A stretch of DNA of 64,000 nucleotides. Origin: Hymenobacter terrenus (lineage in GTDB: Bacteria > Bacteroidota > Bacteroidia > Cytophagales > Hymenobacteraceae). Numbering within the stretch: position 1 is the first letter of the stretch; every line of letters starts with the position of its first letter. Location of the stretch: assembly GCF_000972495.1 (NCBI RefSeq), contig NZ_LATM01000007.1:152655-216654 (forward strand), given 5' to 3'. A program made the translations under genes and the position numbers. Below are positions 42,805-51,355 of the stretch, in pieces. The notes under the pieces are model-generated. The model was given only the letters and a program-made list of their open reading frames with translations, did no database searches and was not told the origin of the DNA.

Positions 42805-42889
42805 AAAATGAAACGGTAAATGATGAGGGTTGGAAAAGGTGACAGCAATCGACTGAACAGTATAAACCGTGGGCCTTTGCTAATCTGGG

Positions 42890-42923
42890 CGAAGGTACGA
42901 CGACGGCAGGTTAAGTTGAACAA
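42890..42923 (-). promoter_or_regulatory. promoter candidate before the TRL-like gene
   Basis: TACCTTCG (one mismatch to TAnnTTTG) on the minus strand at 42890-42897, with TTG at 42921-42923 after a 23-base spacer. About 90 bases of leader would precede the ATG. Confidence 0.45.
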
Positions 42924-43015
42924 TAAGATTACAAATAGATTAATTATTTTAGTTGAACAGAATACTGTATATTCGATTGCAACCAAATTATGAACATTGC
43001 TCTTTCTACTATTAT

Positions 43016-43549
43016 CTAATCATCAGCCTTTTCAACTGATGGTATCCAGCTCGCATACAATAGATAGTTAGCGGCCGTACGACGTAAGCCTTCGCGCTGC
43101 TCCTCTGTCACGGGTTTGATTTTCTTGGCGGGAACCCCGGCGTATAAAAATCCGGGTTCGCACACAAAGTTCTCCAGCACCACGGCGCCGGCTGCGATGA
43201 TGCAGCCAGTGCCCACCACGGCATGGTCCATCACGATAGCGCCCATGCCGATGAGTACATCGTCCTCCACGGTGCAGCCGTGCACTAGTGCCCGGTGCCC
43301 AATACTCACACAACTGCCAATAGTGAGCGGCGCCTTCTGGTAAGTGCAGTGGAGCACGGCCCCATCCTGAATATTGGTTTCGTCGCCGATGCGAATACTA
43401 TGCACATCGCCGCGAATCACGGCCGTGAACCAGACGGTACACTTGTGACCAAGTACTACATCACCGACGATGGTGGCATTATCAGCCACGAAGCAGTCGG
43501 CTGGTATTTGGGGGTAAACGCCGTGAACGGGCAAAATGAGAGCAGGCAT
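43016..43549 (-). CDS. gamma-carbonic anhydrase-like hexapeptide protein
   Basis: A 177-residue left-handed beta-helix protein with hexapeptide repeats: ADNATIVGDVVLGHKCTVWF, IRGDVHSIRIGDETNIQDG, VLHCTYQ, SIGHRALVHGCTVEDDVLIG, MGAIVMDHAVVG. The three zinc-type histidine positions of the YrdA/PaaY group are visible. The family binds a metal between subunits of a trimer; carbonic anhydrase activity is proven for some only. Start ATG at 43549. The gene lies after the radical SAM gene on the same strand with a 63-base gap. Confidence 0.9.
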   Translation of the reverse strand: MPALILPVHGVYPQIPADCFVADNATIVGDVVLGHKCTVWFTAVIRGDVHSIRIGDETNIQDGAVLHCTYQKAPLTIGSCVSIGHRALVHGCTVEDDVLIGMGAIVMDHAVVGTGCIIAAGAVVLENFVCEPGFLYAGVPAKKIKPVTEEQREGLRRTAANYLLYASWIPSVEKADD

Positions 43550-43612
43550 TTTTTGGGTAAGCGGTGAAAAGAGCGTCTAATCTATTTAACTAAATGATTT
43601 TTCCTTCTAAAA

Positions 43613-44596
43613 TCAAGCACCAATCAGCCGCTTCCACGTCCCTTTTTCCCAATTATATTTTAATGTACTAGGCAGAGCCTGCCAAAAGTACTTACTCGTT
43701 TCCACGGCGAAACTGGGCTGCATATAGCAGTTGATGGTGCAGCCCTCACACGCTGGCAGGCGGCCTTCGAGGGCGGCCAGGCGCTGAGTTTCGGGGGCAT
43801 TATAAAGAGCGTATAGCCGGCCTTCGATAGGGAATTTCTGCTCGCCGAGGTGGTAGCAAGGCAACACCAATTCATTACTGGGTGAGATGACCAGCGTGGT
43901 ACTAGCCGCGCGGCACACTGGCGCAGTCACATGGTTGCCGCCATCGCGCCGCAACTGAATGAAGGCTTCGTTCAAATACACGCCCTTGTGCTTGCCAAAG
44001 GCGGAGAGGTAATCTAATTCTTCGGCGGTCAATTGCTCGCCGGTTTCCACATCGCCATATTCGAAGGCGGGATTGATAATTAGCACTAGGCCGTTGGGCT
44101 GGGTGATGTCGCGATACACTGCCTCCAAATCTGTCAGATTTTTGCGGAAGACGGTGAAGAGGATGTCCGGCCGTTCGCCCAGGGCTTTGGCTACGCGAAT
44201 GCTTTCGAGCACAAAATCATAGCAAGCAACTCCCCGACCCAGGTCGTGGGTATCGCGGTCGGCGGAGTCAAGGGAAAAGTGCAGCATATCGACCAATCCG
44301 CGCAGCTTTTCGGCATTTTTGGGATACAGCAAGCCGTTGGTTGTCACGGTGGTGATGAAGCCCATCTCGCGAGCCAAGGCCAGAAACTCGGGCAACTGGC
44401 GGTGCAGCAGCGGCTCGCCCCCCGTGAAATCAATCACCGATACTCCAAGGCGCTTAAGGTCGCGCAGGTTTTGGGCCACATCCTCTAGCGTGATATAAGG
44501 TGATGGCTTCTCCCAGATGTCGCAAAACGCGCACTTCGCATTGCAGCGGTATGTGACGTAGTAATTGCAGAGGACGGGATGCTTGACAAGGCGCAT
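43613..44596 (-). CDS. radical SAM protein with C-terminal cysteine-rich part
   Basis: A 327-residue protein. The iron-sulphur motif CxxxCxxC is in YRCNAKCAFCDIW, followed by GVSVIDFTGGEPLLHRQLPE (SAM-binding GGEPLL). The end contains CYHLGEQ and GRLPACEGCTINCYMQPSFA, cysteines like those of SPASM-type extra clusters. Radical SAM proteins of this layout modify peptides or small molecules, or resemble hopanoid and pterin maturation enzymes; the substrate is unknown. No candidate peptide precursor is seen next to it. Start ATG at 44596 fits the family start; TAAAGGTA at 44601-44608 (one mismatch to the -7 box in reverse) lies just before it. Confidence 0.88.
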   Translation of the reverse strand: MRLVKHPVLCNYYVTYRCNAKCAFCDIWEKPSPYITLEDVAQNLRDLKRLGVSVIDFTGGEPLLHRQLPEFLALAREMGFITTVTTNGLLYPKNAEKLRGLVDMLHFSLDSADRDTHDLGRGVACYDFVLESIRVAKALGERPDILFTVFRKNLTDLEAVYRDITQPNGLVLIINPAFEYGDVETGEQLTAEELDYLSAFGKHKGVYLNEAFIQLRRDGGNHVTAPVCRAASTTLVISPSNELVLPCYHLGEQKFPIEGRLYALYNAPETQRLAALEGRLPACEGCTINCYMQPSFAVETSKYFWQALPSTLKYNWEKGTWKRLIGA

Positions 44597-44623
44597 GACG
44601 TAAAGGTACACCACGTGCTGTGG

Positions 44624-44643
44624 GACGTAGCCTTTGCTACGTC
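44624..44643. repeat. short palindrome GACGTAG-CCTTTG-CTACGTC
   Basis: A 7-bp inverted repeat with loop CCTTTG, in the gap between endonuclease III and the radical SAM gene. The loop and stem style resemble the inner part of the long repeat at 19179-19290. Confidence 0.45.
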
Positions 44644-44717
44644 ATCGCCGGACAAAACCCCAATCATAGATCAATATTCTTGGCGACGTGGGCGAGACGC
44701 AACGATTTGTCTTACAG

Positions 44718-45479
44718 CTAGTGAGGGAGCTTACCCCAGGCTACTGGGTCCCACTGCGTGGGAGTAGCTGCTAGCGCCTCAGTAGTCGCTTCGCCATAAT
44801 GCTCTTGGTAGTAATTACAAAAACCTTTCAGTGGGCAGCGCGGGCAGTTAGGCTTCAGGAAGAAGCAAATCTGCTGCCCGTGCCAGTAGTTGTGCTTGTG
44901 GAAGTTAAACAACGTCTCAGCATCAGCCGGTAGCAGGGCCAACAGTACGGTGTGAGCCTTCTCCACCGACACTTTAGGGCCCAGAAACCCTACCCGTTGC
45001 GCCACACGGTGCACGTGCGTATCGACGGGTAGTACCGGCTTATGGTAATTGAATAACAGTAGCAATGACGCCGTTTTCAGACCAATACCGGGCATATTGG
45101 TTAGCCAGGTCATGCCGCGCTCCAGTGGCCAATTGGCCAGAAAGTCCAGGTCGAACGGCCCACCCGTTTCGGCCTGAATCCGGCGCAAAATTTCCTGGAT
45201 GCGCGGCGCCTGCGTATCTGGCCAGCGCGTGGTGCGAATAGTGTGGGCCAGTTCGGCAGTGGGGGCAGCCAGCACACCGGACCAATCACCGAAGGCTTCC
45301 AGCATTCGGTCGTAGGCCAATTCCTCGTCGGCGTGGGTCGTGCGGTGCGAAAGCACCGTAGAAATCAACTCACGCATGGGCGTACGGCGCGGCTCAGGCG
45401 GCAAATGGCCGTAGAAATGGTCGAGAATCTGGTGGTCAGCCCAGGCCTTCTCGGCCGCGGGCGAGTTATAGTTTATCAC
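44718..45479 (-). CDS. nth: endonuclease III-like DNA glycosylase
   Basis: About 253 residues. The helix-hairpin-helix with catalytic lysine is MPGIGLKTASLLLLFNYHKP, followed by the catalytic aspartate in VLPVDTHVHRVAQRVGFLG. The iron-sulphur cluster motif C-x6-C-x2-C-x5-C is complete in CFFLKPNCPRCPLKGFC. It removes oxidised pyrimidines from DNA and cuts the abasic site. Start: GTG at 45479, because the frame upstream of it runs through the terminator hairpin at 45555-45582. The N-terminus is somewhat longer than in Escherichia coli. Confidence 0.85.
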   Translation of the reverse strand: MINYNSPAAEKAWADHQILDHFYGHLPPEPRRTPMRELISTVLSHRTTHADEELAYDRMLEAFGDWSGVLAAPTAELAHTIRTTRWPDTQAPRIQEILRRIQAETGGPFDLDFLANWPLERGMTWLTNMPGIGLKTASLLLLFNYHKPVLPVDTHVHRVAQRVGFLGPKVSVEKAHTVLLALLPADAETLFNFHKHNYWHGQQICFFLKPNCPRCPLKGFCNYYQEHYGEATTEALAATPTQWDPVAWGKLPH

Positions 45480-45554
45480 GGATTGAATCAGATTAGGCGG
45501 ATTACTCGGATTATGGGTTACGCTGATTTGGATACAGGGTCGAGGTTTAAACGG

Positions 45555-45582
45555 AAAGAGCCGCCCCAAGGGGCGGCTCTTT
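45555..45582. terminator. hairpin terminator after the first glycine-zipper/OmpA gene
   Basis: AAAGAGCCGCCCC (45555-45567) and GGGGCGGCTCTTT (45570-45582) pair over an AA loop, with a T-run on the right side and A-run on the left. Confidence 0.8.
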
Positions 45583-45688
45583 CTTAAAAATCAACACGTC
45601 TTTTTACCGAAACACTAGCTGGCGGCTATCAAACCATCGAAGGCCACTAAATCAATGCTTCATGCAAAGCGGGCTAATTGCGTATGGC

Positions 45689-46405
45689 TTACAGTTGGCC
45701 TTTCTTGGCGGCCTTCTGCATTTTCTCGTTGGCAAAGATGGCTACTTCTACGCGGCGGTTGGCAGCTTTGCCAGTGGCAGTAGCATTGTCACCCACGGGC
45801 TGGGTCGAGCCGTAGCCGGTAGAGGTGATGCGGGCAGCATCTACGCCTTGAGCCGTGATTTCATTGGCCACGGCCTGAGCGCGACGCTCCGAAAGGGGCT
45901 GGTTGATGGCATCGGAGCCCGAGCTGTCGGTGTGGCCTTCAATTACTACGTTGGTGTCAGCGTATTTTTTCAGCGTAGCAGCCAATTGGTCGATGTTGCC
46001 AGCGGCTTCCGGAGTCAGGCTCGATGAGTTAGAGCCGAAGAGGATGCCCGAAGCAAAGGTAATTTTGATGCCTTCACCCACGCGCTCCACTTTAGCGCCT
46101 TCGAGGTCACGACGTAGTTCAGCCGCCTGCTTGTCCATTTTACGACCGATAAGAGCACCAGCGCTACCACCTACTACGGCACCGATAATGGCACCCTTGG
46201 CCGTACCCGACTTGCCGCCAATCAGACGGCCGGCCACGCCACCCGCTACGGCACCGCCCAGACCACCGAGGAGACCGCCTTTCAGGGTTTTGCTCATACC
46301 TTTCGGCTTATCGGTCGAAACGGTAGTGCTTTGAGCTTGTGCAAAGTTGTTTACCAACAGTAGCACTGCGAATAGAAATGCGAGAGATGAACGAAGAAAT
46401 TTCAT
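45689..46405 (-). CDS. OmpA-family protein with glycine-zipper segment
   Basis: A 238-residue exported protein. After the signal peptide (LLLVNNFAQAQ) comes a glycine-zipper stretch (GGLLGGLGGAVAGGVAGRLI, GAIIGAVVGGSAGALIG) that may insert in the outer membrane, then an OmpA peptidoglycan-binding domain (FGSNSSSLTPEAAGNIDQLA, VIEGHTDSSGSDAINQPLSE, RRVEVAIFANEKMQKAA). It links the outer membrane to the cell wall. A close paralogue lies at 47102-47845, with a small glycine-zipper gene in between. Confidence 0.92.
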   Translation of the reverse strand: MKFLRSSLAFLFAVLLLVNNFAQAQSTTVSTDKPKGMSKTLKGGLLGGLGGAVAGGVAGRLIGGKSGTAKGAIIGAVVGGSAGALIGRKMDKQAAELRRDLEGAKVERVGEGIKITFASGILFGSNSSSLTPEAAGNIDQLAATLKKYADTNVVIEGHTDSSGSDAINQPLSERRAQAVANEITAQGVDAARITSTGYGSTQPVGDNATATGKAANRRVEVAIFANEKMQKAAKKGQL

Positions 46406-46559
46406 GTTTAAAAAAGGGTTTGGATAAAAAATACTGGCGTAGTGCCGTCGTCAATGCAATTGATCGGCAAGTAAGCCATTTGCAACCACCTTGCCAAACT
46501 ATTTAAACGGAACGCTTGCTTCCACCAAATGAACGTAAGCTATGCCTCATCAAAGCAAA

Positions 46560-46590
46560 AAACGGCCCTGTCACGAAGGCAGGGCCGTTT
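46560..46590. terminator. hairpin terminator after the small glycine-zipper gene
   Basis: AAACGGCCCTG (46560-46570) pairs with CAGGGCCGTTT (46580-46590) over a 9-base loop; A-run left, T-run right. Confidence 0.85.
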
Positions 46591-46628
46591 ACATAGGATA
46601 GCAGTACCAGCCAGATAGGCTACTGATG

Positions 46629-46907
46629 CTACTTTTTGTTGCGATATGCATTGTAGCGGGCAGGGTCCTTTTTCTTATCCTTGTTACGGCCAATTAAGCC
46701 CCCACCAATCACACCGGCGGCTCCACCAATGAGAGCACCTTTGCCGCCACCAATTGCAGCTCCGGTTACGGCCCCGGCACCTCCACCAATGGCCGCGCCT
46801 TTGGCCTTGTTGCTCCAGCCTTTCTTAGGTGTTTGAGCTTGGGAATTTGAGCCGGCCAGCAGCAAAAACGACAACAGCACCAAGAAATATATCTTGAAAG
46901 TTTTCAT
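46629..46907 (-). CDS. small glycine-zipper protein
   Basis: A 92-residue exported protein: signal peptide (MKTFKIYFLVLLSFLLLAGS, cut near SQAQ), then a glycine-zipper block (GAAIGGGAGAVTGAAIGGGK, GALIGGAAGVIGGGLIG) and a lysine-rich tail (RNKDKKKDPARYNAYRNKK). It belongs to the YMGG-like type of glycine-zipper proteins. It stands between two OmpA genes that carry the same zipper, all with their own terminators, so they are three separate units. Function unknown; a membrane-inserting or pore-like role is possible. Confidence 0.8.
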   Translation of the reverse strand: MKTFKIYFLVLLSFLLLAGSNSQAQTPKKGWSNKAKGAAIGGGAGAVTGAAIGGGKGALIGGAAGVIGGGLIGRNKDKKKDPARYNAYRNKK

Positions 46908-47019
46908 GACGAATACCAGTTAAAGTTGAATAAAGTACAGCATCATTAAACGTAAGCCTGTAATTAGGGTTCTGTCCAGCCAGCTTTATGGGTTATTATA
47001 CAGCCTAGACTGCCCACAA

Positions 47020-47047
47020 AAAAGGCCGCCTAAACAGGCGGCCTTTT
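47020..47047. terminator. hairpin terminator after the second glycine-zipper/OmpA gene
   Basis: AAAAGGCCGCC (47020-47030) pairs with GGCGGCCTTTT (47037-47047), loop TAAACA. Confidence 0.85.
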
Positions 47048-47101
47048 CATTTCTACAATCGGCTATTCTCTCAGGTAAGCGTAAGCCGAGATAGGTTGTT
47101 A

Positions 47102-47845
47102 CTACAGGCGGCCTTCTTCGGCAGCTTTCTTCATTTTTTCGTTGGCGTAGATGGCGATTTCCACGCGGCGGTTTGCTTGGCGGCCCTCAGCCGTGCTGTT
47201 GTCGGCCACCGGCTGGGCCGAACCATAGCCGGAGGAAGTGATACGGGTGGACGATACGCCTTTGGCAACGGTAGAGTTAGCCACAGCCTGGGCCCGACGC
47301 TCGCTCAGCGGCTGGTTGATAGCATCAGAGCCGGTGTTATCAGTGTGGCCTTCAATCAGCACGTTGGTGTCAGGATACTTCTGCAACACAGCAGCCATCT
47401 TGGTGATGTCCGATTCTGAAGCGGGCCGCAACGAAGCCGAGTTGGTATCGAAGAGAATGCCCGAGTCGAAGGTGATTTTGATGCCTTCGCCTACTCGCTC
47501 TACGCGCGCATTCTTCATGTCATTCTGCAGGTCAGCGGCTTGCTTATCCATCTTACGACCGATGAGGGCACCCGTGGTGCCGCCAGCCGCTGCTCCCACA
47601 ATGGCCCCGATGGCCGTGCCTTTACCACCACCCAGCAGGCCACCTATTACACCACCGAGTGCAGCACCGCCACCGGCACCCAGCAGACCACCTTTAGTCG
47701 TTTTGCTCATGCCCGTTTTGCGAGCTCCGGTGCCGTTGTTGCTCGATAAGTCGGGCTGAGTAGTGCCCTGCTTGGAGGTGGCGCAAGAGCTGAAGAGCAG
47801 CACGAAAGCCATTAGCACAGAAAGAAAAGATTTGGAGGTATTCAT
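47102..47845 (-). CDS. OmpA-family lipoprotein with glycine-zipper segment
   Basis: A 247-residue lipoprotein (VLLFSSCATS) with a Ser/Asn-rich linker, a glycine zipper (GGLLGAGGGAALGGVIGGLL, GAIVGAAAGGTTGALIG) and an OmpA peptidoglycan-binding domain (FDTNSASLRPASESDITKMA, LIEGHTDNTGSDAINQPLSE, ANRRVEIAIYANEKMKKAA). It is a clear paralogue of the gene at 45689-46405; this copy has a lipid anchor, the other a plain signal peptide. Start ATG at 47845. Confidence 0.93.
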   Translation of the reverse strand: MNTSKSFLSVLMAFVLLFSSCATSKQGTTQPDLSSNNGTGARKTGMSKTTKGGLLGAGGGAALGGVIGGLLGGGKGTAIGAIVGAAAGGTTGALIGRKMDKQAADLQNDMKNARVERVGEGIKITFDSGILFDTNSASLRPASESDITKMAAVLQKYPDTNVLIEGHTDNTGSDAINQPLSERRAQAVANSTVAKGVSSTRITSSGYGSAQPVADNSTAEGRQANRRVEIAIYANEKMKKAAEEGRL

Positions 47846-47887
47846 GGAAATTTTAAAATAGTGAGGATGTCTCCGGGCTTATACGGG

Positions 47888-47920
47888 AAAAACCCGTTCC
47901 GGTACTTGGAACGGGCTTTT
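47888..47920. terminator. hairpin terminator after accD
   Basis: AAAAACCCGTTCC (47888-47900) pairs with GGAACGGGCTTTT (47908-47920) with one A-G mismatch; loop of 7 bases. It lies 40 bases after the accD stop. Confidence 0.8.
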
Positions 47921-47961
47921 CAAGAAGTATGCCGAAAATTAAAAAGGCCCTTATAGCACGA

Positions 47962-48864
47962 TTAATGGGCCTTTGATGAGACCCGACGGGCCTCCCGGGG
48001 TTCGGCCAAAGCCACCGGGGCGGGCCGCAACATGCCCAGCAAGTCGGCCAGTCGCAGCTTTAAATCCCGGCGGTCCACAATGAAATCGAGGAAGCCGTGT
48101 TCCAGCACAAATTCAGCACTCTGGAAGCCTTTGGGCAGGTCTTTGCCAATTGTTTCTTTGATGACGCGCGGGCCGGCAAAGCCAATGAGCGCGCCCGGCT
48201 CGGCAATATTGAAATCGCCTAGCATAGCAAAGGAGGCCGTGACGCCGCCTGTGGTCGGGTCGGTCAGCAACGACACGTACGGCACGCCGGCTTCGGAGAG
48301 TAGCGCCAGCTTGGCGGAGGTTTTCGCCATCTGCATTAGCGAATAACCCGCCTCCATCATGCGGGCGCCGCCGGAGCGCGAAATCATTAGAAACGGCGTG
48401 CGGTTTTGGCGGGCAAAATCAATAGCTCGGGCAATTTTCTCCCCTACTACCGAGCCCATCGAGCCGCCAATAAATTTAAAATCCATGGCAGCCACCACCA
48501 GCGGCTGGCCCGCCGACAGGCCATGAGCCGTGCGCACGGCGTCTTTCAACGCCGTATTGTGCTGCGTGGCCGCTACCCGCTGGGGGTAAGCCTTGGTATC
48601 GACAAAGTGCAGTGGGTCGCCGGAGGAGAGGTTGGCGTCGAGTTCAGTAAACCGGCCTTCGTCGAAAAGAAATTCGAAATAATCGGCCGCGTCAATCCGG
48701 TCGTGGTGGCCACAGGGGCCGCATACGTACAGCAGGCGCTTGTGCTCAGCCATGGTAACCACCGTTTTGCACTCGGGGCACTTATGCCACAGGCCATCCG
48801 GCGTCTCCTTTTTTTGATCAGTGGGAGTGACAATGCCTTTTTCTACGCGCTTAAACCAAGCCAT
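47962..48864 (-). CDS. accD: acetyl-CoA carboxylase carboxyltransferase beta subunit
   Basis: A 300-residue protein that transfers the carboxyl group from biotin to acetyl-CoA, the first step of fatty acid synthesis, with AccA. The N-terminal zinc ribbon is [20 protein letters not shown] followed by GPCGHH; the crotonase-like domain has [40 protein letters not shown] and [20 protein letters not shown]. Length is normal. Start ATG at 48864. accA is not in the window. A fold-back repeat lies upstream. Confidence 0.96.
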   Translation of the reverse strand: MAWFKRVEKGIVTPTDQKKETPDGLWHKCPECKTVVTMAEHKRLLYVCGPCGHHDRIDAADYFEFLFDEGRFTELDANLSSGDPLHFVDTKAYPQRVAATQHNTALKDAVRTAHGLSAGQPLVVAAMDFKFIGGSMGSVVGEKIARAIDFARQNRTPFLMISRSGGARMMEAGYSLMQMAKTSAKLALLSEAGVPYVSLLTDPTTGGVTASFAMLGDFNIAEPGALIGFAGPRVIKETIGKDLPKGFQSAEFVLEHGFLDFIVDRRDLKLRLADLLGMLRPAPVALAEPREARRVSSKAH

Positions 48865-48879
48865 TTTAATTTGAATAGG

Positions 48880-48981
48880 AATGAAGAATTAGAGATGAAG
48901 AATTGCGGGCAGCCCGAAAGTGAAAAGCGAGAGCGGGCTATTGGGGCCCATTTCTTCGTTCTTCATTCTCAATTCTTCATT
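48880..48981. repeat. fold-back repeat with AATGAAGAATT arms
   Basis: Left arm 48880-48903 (AATGAAGAATTAGAGATGAA onward) faces right arm 48958-48981 (the inverted TTCTTCATTCTCAATTCTTC onward). The arms match with few exceptions. A related single arm (TTCACTCTTCATTCTTC) lies before the UbiA-family gene at about 4524-4540. It lies between the aldolase gene stop and the accD start. Confidence 0.5.
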
Positions 48982-49002
48982 AAGATACGATTACCCGAGC
49001 CT

Positions 49003-50049
49003 TTACGCGAGAGTAATCGTATTGTCGAGGTATACGTCCTGAATGGTGTTTAGCAGCTCCACGCCCTCGGCGAAGGGACGCTGAAAGGCTTTCCGGCCCG
49101 AAATTAGCCCCTGACCGCCGGCCCGCTTGTTGATGATGGCGGTTCTGATGGCAGCTTCAAGGTCGCCGGCTCCGATGCTTTCGCCCCCCGAGTTGATGAG
49201 GCCGATGCGGCCGGCGTAGCAGTTTAGCACCTGATAGCGGGCTAGGTCGATGGAGTGGTCGCTACTGAGTTGCTCATACATTGCCGGAAAGGTTTTGCCA
49301 AACTTCAAGGTTGAGAAGCCGCCGTTATTTTCGGGCAGCTTCTGCTTGATAATATCGGCTCCTATGGTAACGCCCAAATGATTGGCCTGGCCAGTGAGGT
49401 CGGCGGCAACGTGGTAGTCTTTACCGCTGGTTTTGAAGGCATTGTTGCGGGTGTAGCACCACAATACCGTGACCATGCCTAGCTCGTGAGCTTCTTCGAA
49501 AGCCTCCGTTACTTCCACAATCTGGCGGTTGCTCTCCTCAGAGCCGAAATACACGGTGGCACCGACGGCGGTGGCACCCAGGTCCCAGGCCCGCCGCACC
49601 GAGCCGAACATTATTTGGTCGAACTTATTAGGGTAAGTCATCAGCTCATTGTGATTGAGCTTGACTAGGAACGGAATCTTATGGGCGTATTTGCGGGCTA
49701 CCGTGCCGAACGTGCCGAATGTAGTAGCTACCGCGTTGCAGCCGCCTTCTACCGCCAGCCGGAGGATATTCTCTGGGTCGAAATAGATTGGATTCGGGCC
49801 AAAGGACGAGCCTGCAGTGTGTTCAATACCTTGGTCGACAGGCAGAATACTTACGTAGCCGGTGCCCCCTAGTCGCCCGTGATTGTAGAGTGCGCCAAGG
49901 CTGCGCAGCACCTGCGGCGGACGGCTGCTGGGCACGAAGGAGCGGTCCAGAAAGTCAGGGCCGGGCGCGTGCAACAGATCTTTGCTGACGAGGGCCGTGT
50001 GCGTGAGCAAGGCTTCATTTTCGGGGCTCAATTTCAGGGAGGAAGCCAT
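49003..50049 (-). CDS. fbaB: class I fructose-bisphosphate aldolase (DhnA/FbaB type)
   Basis: A 348-residue TIM-barrel enzyme that splits fructose 1,6-bisphosphate through a Schiff base. Motifs: [76 protein letters not shown] (Schiff-base lysine region), [20 protein letters not shown]. The length fits the archaeal/FbaB class I group. The ATG at 50049 fits the family; the frame upstream to 50109 is not conserved. A TATCTTTG box at 50107-50114 lies upstream. Confidence 0.92.
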   Translation of the reverse strand: MASSLKLSPENEALLTHTALVSKDLLHAPGPDFLDRSFVPSSRPPQVLRSLGALYNHGRLGGTGYVSILPVDQGIEHTAGSSFGPNPIYFDPENILRLAVEGGCNAVATTFGTFGTVARKYAHKIPFLVKLNHNELMTYPNKFDQIMFGSVRRAWDLGATAVGATVYFGSEESNRQIVEVTEAFEEAHELGMVTVLWCYTRNNAFKTSGKDYHVAADLTGQANHLGVTIGADIIKQKLPENNGGFSTLKFGKTFPAMYEQLSSDHSIDLARYQVLNCYAGRIGLINSGGESIGAGDLEAAIRTAIINKRAGGQGLISGRKAFQRPFAEGVELLNTIQDVYLDNTITLA

Positions 50050-50106
50050 TAGGAAAGAGCTGATTGGGGTGGAATTCAGCGAGCCAAAACCCGCCGGGGG
50101 TGAGGA

Positions 50107-50114
50107 CAAAGATA
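50107..50114 (-). promoter_or_regulatory. TAnnTTTG box before the aldolase gene
   Basis: TATCTTTG on the minus strand matches the Bacteroidota -7 box; 57 bases before the ATG at 50049. No clear TTG at -33. Confidence 0.4.
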
Positions 50115-50210
50115 GACTGAAAACGCGTGGTAAGTCGGGTTCTGAATGCGTTAGCTGCGCGTTAAGCGCTACCTTGCTATACCAAGGCAGCCGGGCGGTC
50201 CGGCACGCCG

Positions 50211-51266
50211 ATGGCCGAACGTTTCGCCACTATTTACGTGAAAAATCTCTCCCCTACTCTACTCGCGCTGTCTTTACTAGCCGCGCAGATGCTTAATGGC
50301 TGCGTAACAGCCAAGAAATATGATGACCTCAGCGCCCGCCAGAAGGCCGACGCCGAGGGCAAAGCCACCGCCGAGCGCCAGTATCGCGGGGCGACCGCCG
50401 AACTGCAAAAAGCCACCGATGAGTTGGCCCAATTGCGCCTCACCCAAAAGCGCCTCGTGACCGACTCGACCGAAACGGGCTCTGCCTACCGCAAAACCCG
50501 CAGTCTGTACAACGAGCTGAACAACAGCTATGATAAGCTACTCAAAAACAGCGACCGGGAACTAGCTACCAAGTCTTCCGACTACAATAAGGTAGCCAAG
50601 GACCTGGCCCGCCGCGAGGCCGAGCTGGGTGAGCTTGAAACGAACCTGCAAAAAAGCAAGGCTGAAAACGACCGGCTCGCCGCCGACCTCAAAACCCGCG
50701 AGGCTCGCCTTACCGAACTCACCCAAGCTCTGGCCGACAAAGACAAAGCCGTGACCGACCTGAAAGCTCGGGTGAGCAAGGCCCTGCTCAGCTTCAACTC
50801 CAGCGACTTGCAGGTGAAACTGAAAGATGGCAAAGTGTACGTCTCGCTTTCCGAACAGCTGTTGTTTAAATCGGGCTCGACTAAAGTGGACCCCAAAGGC
50901 CAGGAAGCCCTGAAAAAGCTCGCCACCGTGCTACAGGAGCAGAAAGATGTGAATGTAGTGGTGGAGGGCCACACCGATAATGTGCCCATCCTGCGCGGCA
51001 CCGCCGGCCTCACCGACAACTGGGACCTGAGCGCCCTGCGCGCCACCGAAATTGCCCGCCTGCTCACCACCGCCGGGGTTTCGCCGGAGCGCGTCACAGC
51101 CTCTGGCCGCGGCCAGTATGTGCCTGTTGCCGCAAACGACACGCCTCAGAACAAGGCCATAAACCGCCGCACGGAAATTATCCTCACGCCCAAGCTCGAC
51201 GAGCTGTTTCAGATTTTGGGCAGCAACTCAACTACGCCTGCTACCGGGCTGGTCCCCGGCAAATAG
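50211..51266 (+). CDS. OmpA-family lipoprotein with long coiled coil
   Basis: A 351-residue lipoprotein: lipobox AAQMLNGC, then a long coiled coil (about residues 38-195, [20 protein letters not shown] and so on) and an OmpA peptidoglycan-binding domain ([57 protein letters not shown]). It probably bridges outer membrane and cell wall over some distance. The start is ATG at 50211; a GTG at 50238 would also give a proper signal peptide. It is divergent from the aldolase gene. Confidence 0.9.
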   Translation: MAERFATIYVKNLSPTLLALSLLAAQMLNGCVTAKKYDDLSARQKADAEGKATAERQYRGATAELQKATDELAQLRLTQKRLVTDSTETGSAYRKTRSLYNELNNSYDKLLKNSDRELATKSSDYNKVAKDLARREAELGELETNLQKSKAENDRLAADLKTREARLTELTQALADKDKAVTDLKARVSKALLSFNSSDLQVKLKDGKVYVSLSEQLLFKSGSTKVDPKGQEALKKLATVLQEQKDVNVVVEGHTDNVPILRGTAGLTDNWDLSALRATEIARLLTTAGVSPERVTASGRGQYVPVAANDTPQNKAINRRTEIILTPKLDELFQILGSNSTTPATGLVPGK

Positions 51267-51297
51267 CACCTGGCTGCTCAGACGTTTGTTATTCCAC

Positions 51298-51331
51298 AAA
51301 AAAGCCAGCCTCATATGAGGCTGGCTTTTTT
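51298..51331. terminator. bidirectional hairpin terminator
   Basis: AAAAGCCAGCCTCAT followed at once by ATGAGGCTGGCTTTT forms a perfect palindrome (core 51300-51329). It separates the rightward OmpA-like gene from the leftward receptor gene and can serve both. Confidence 0.85.
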
Positions 51332-51355
51332 GTCGGGAATCAATTATCAAGTGCT

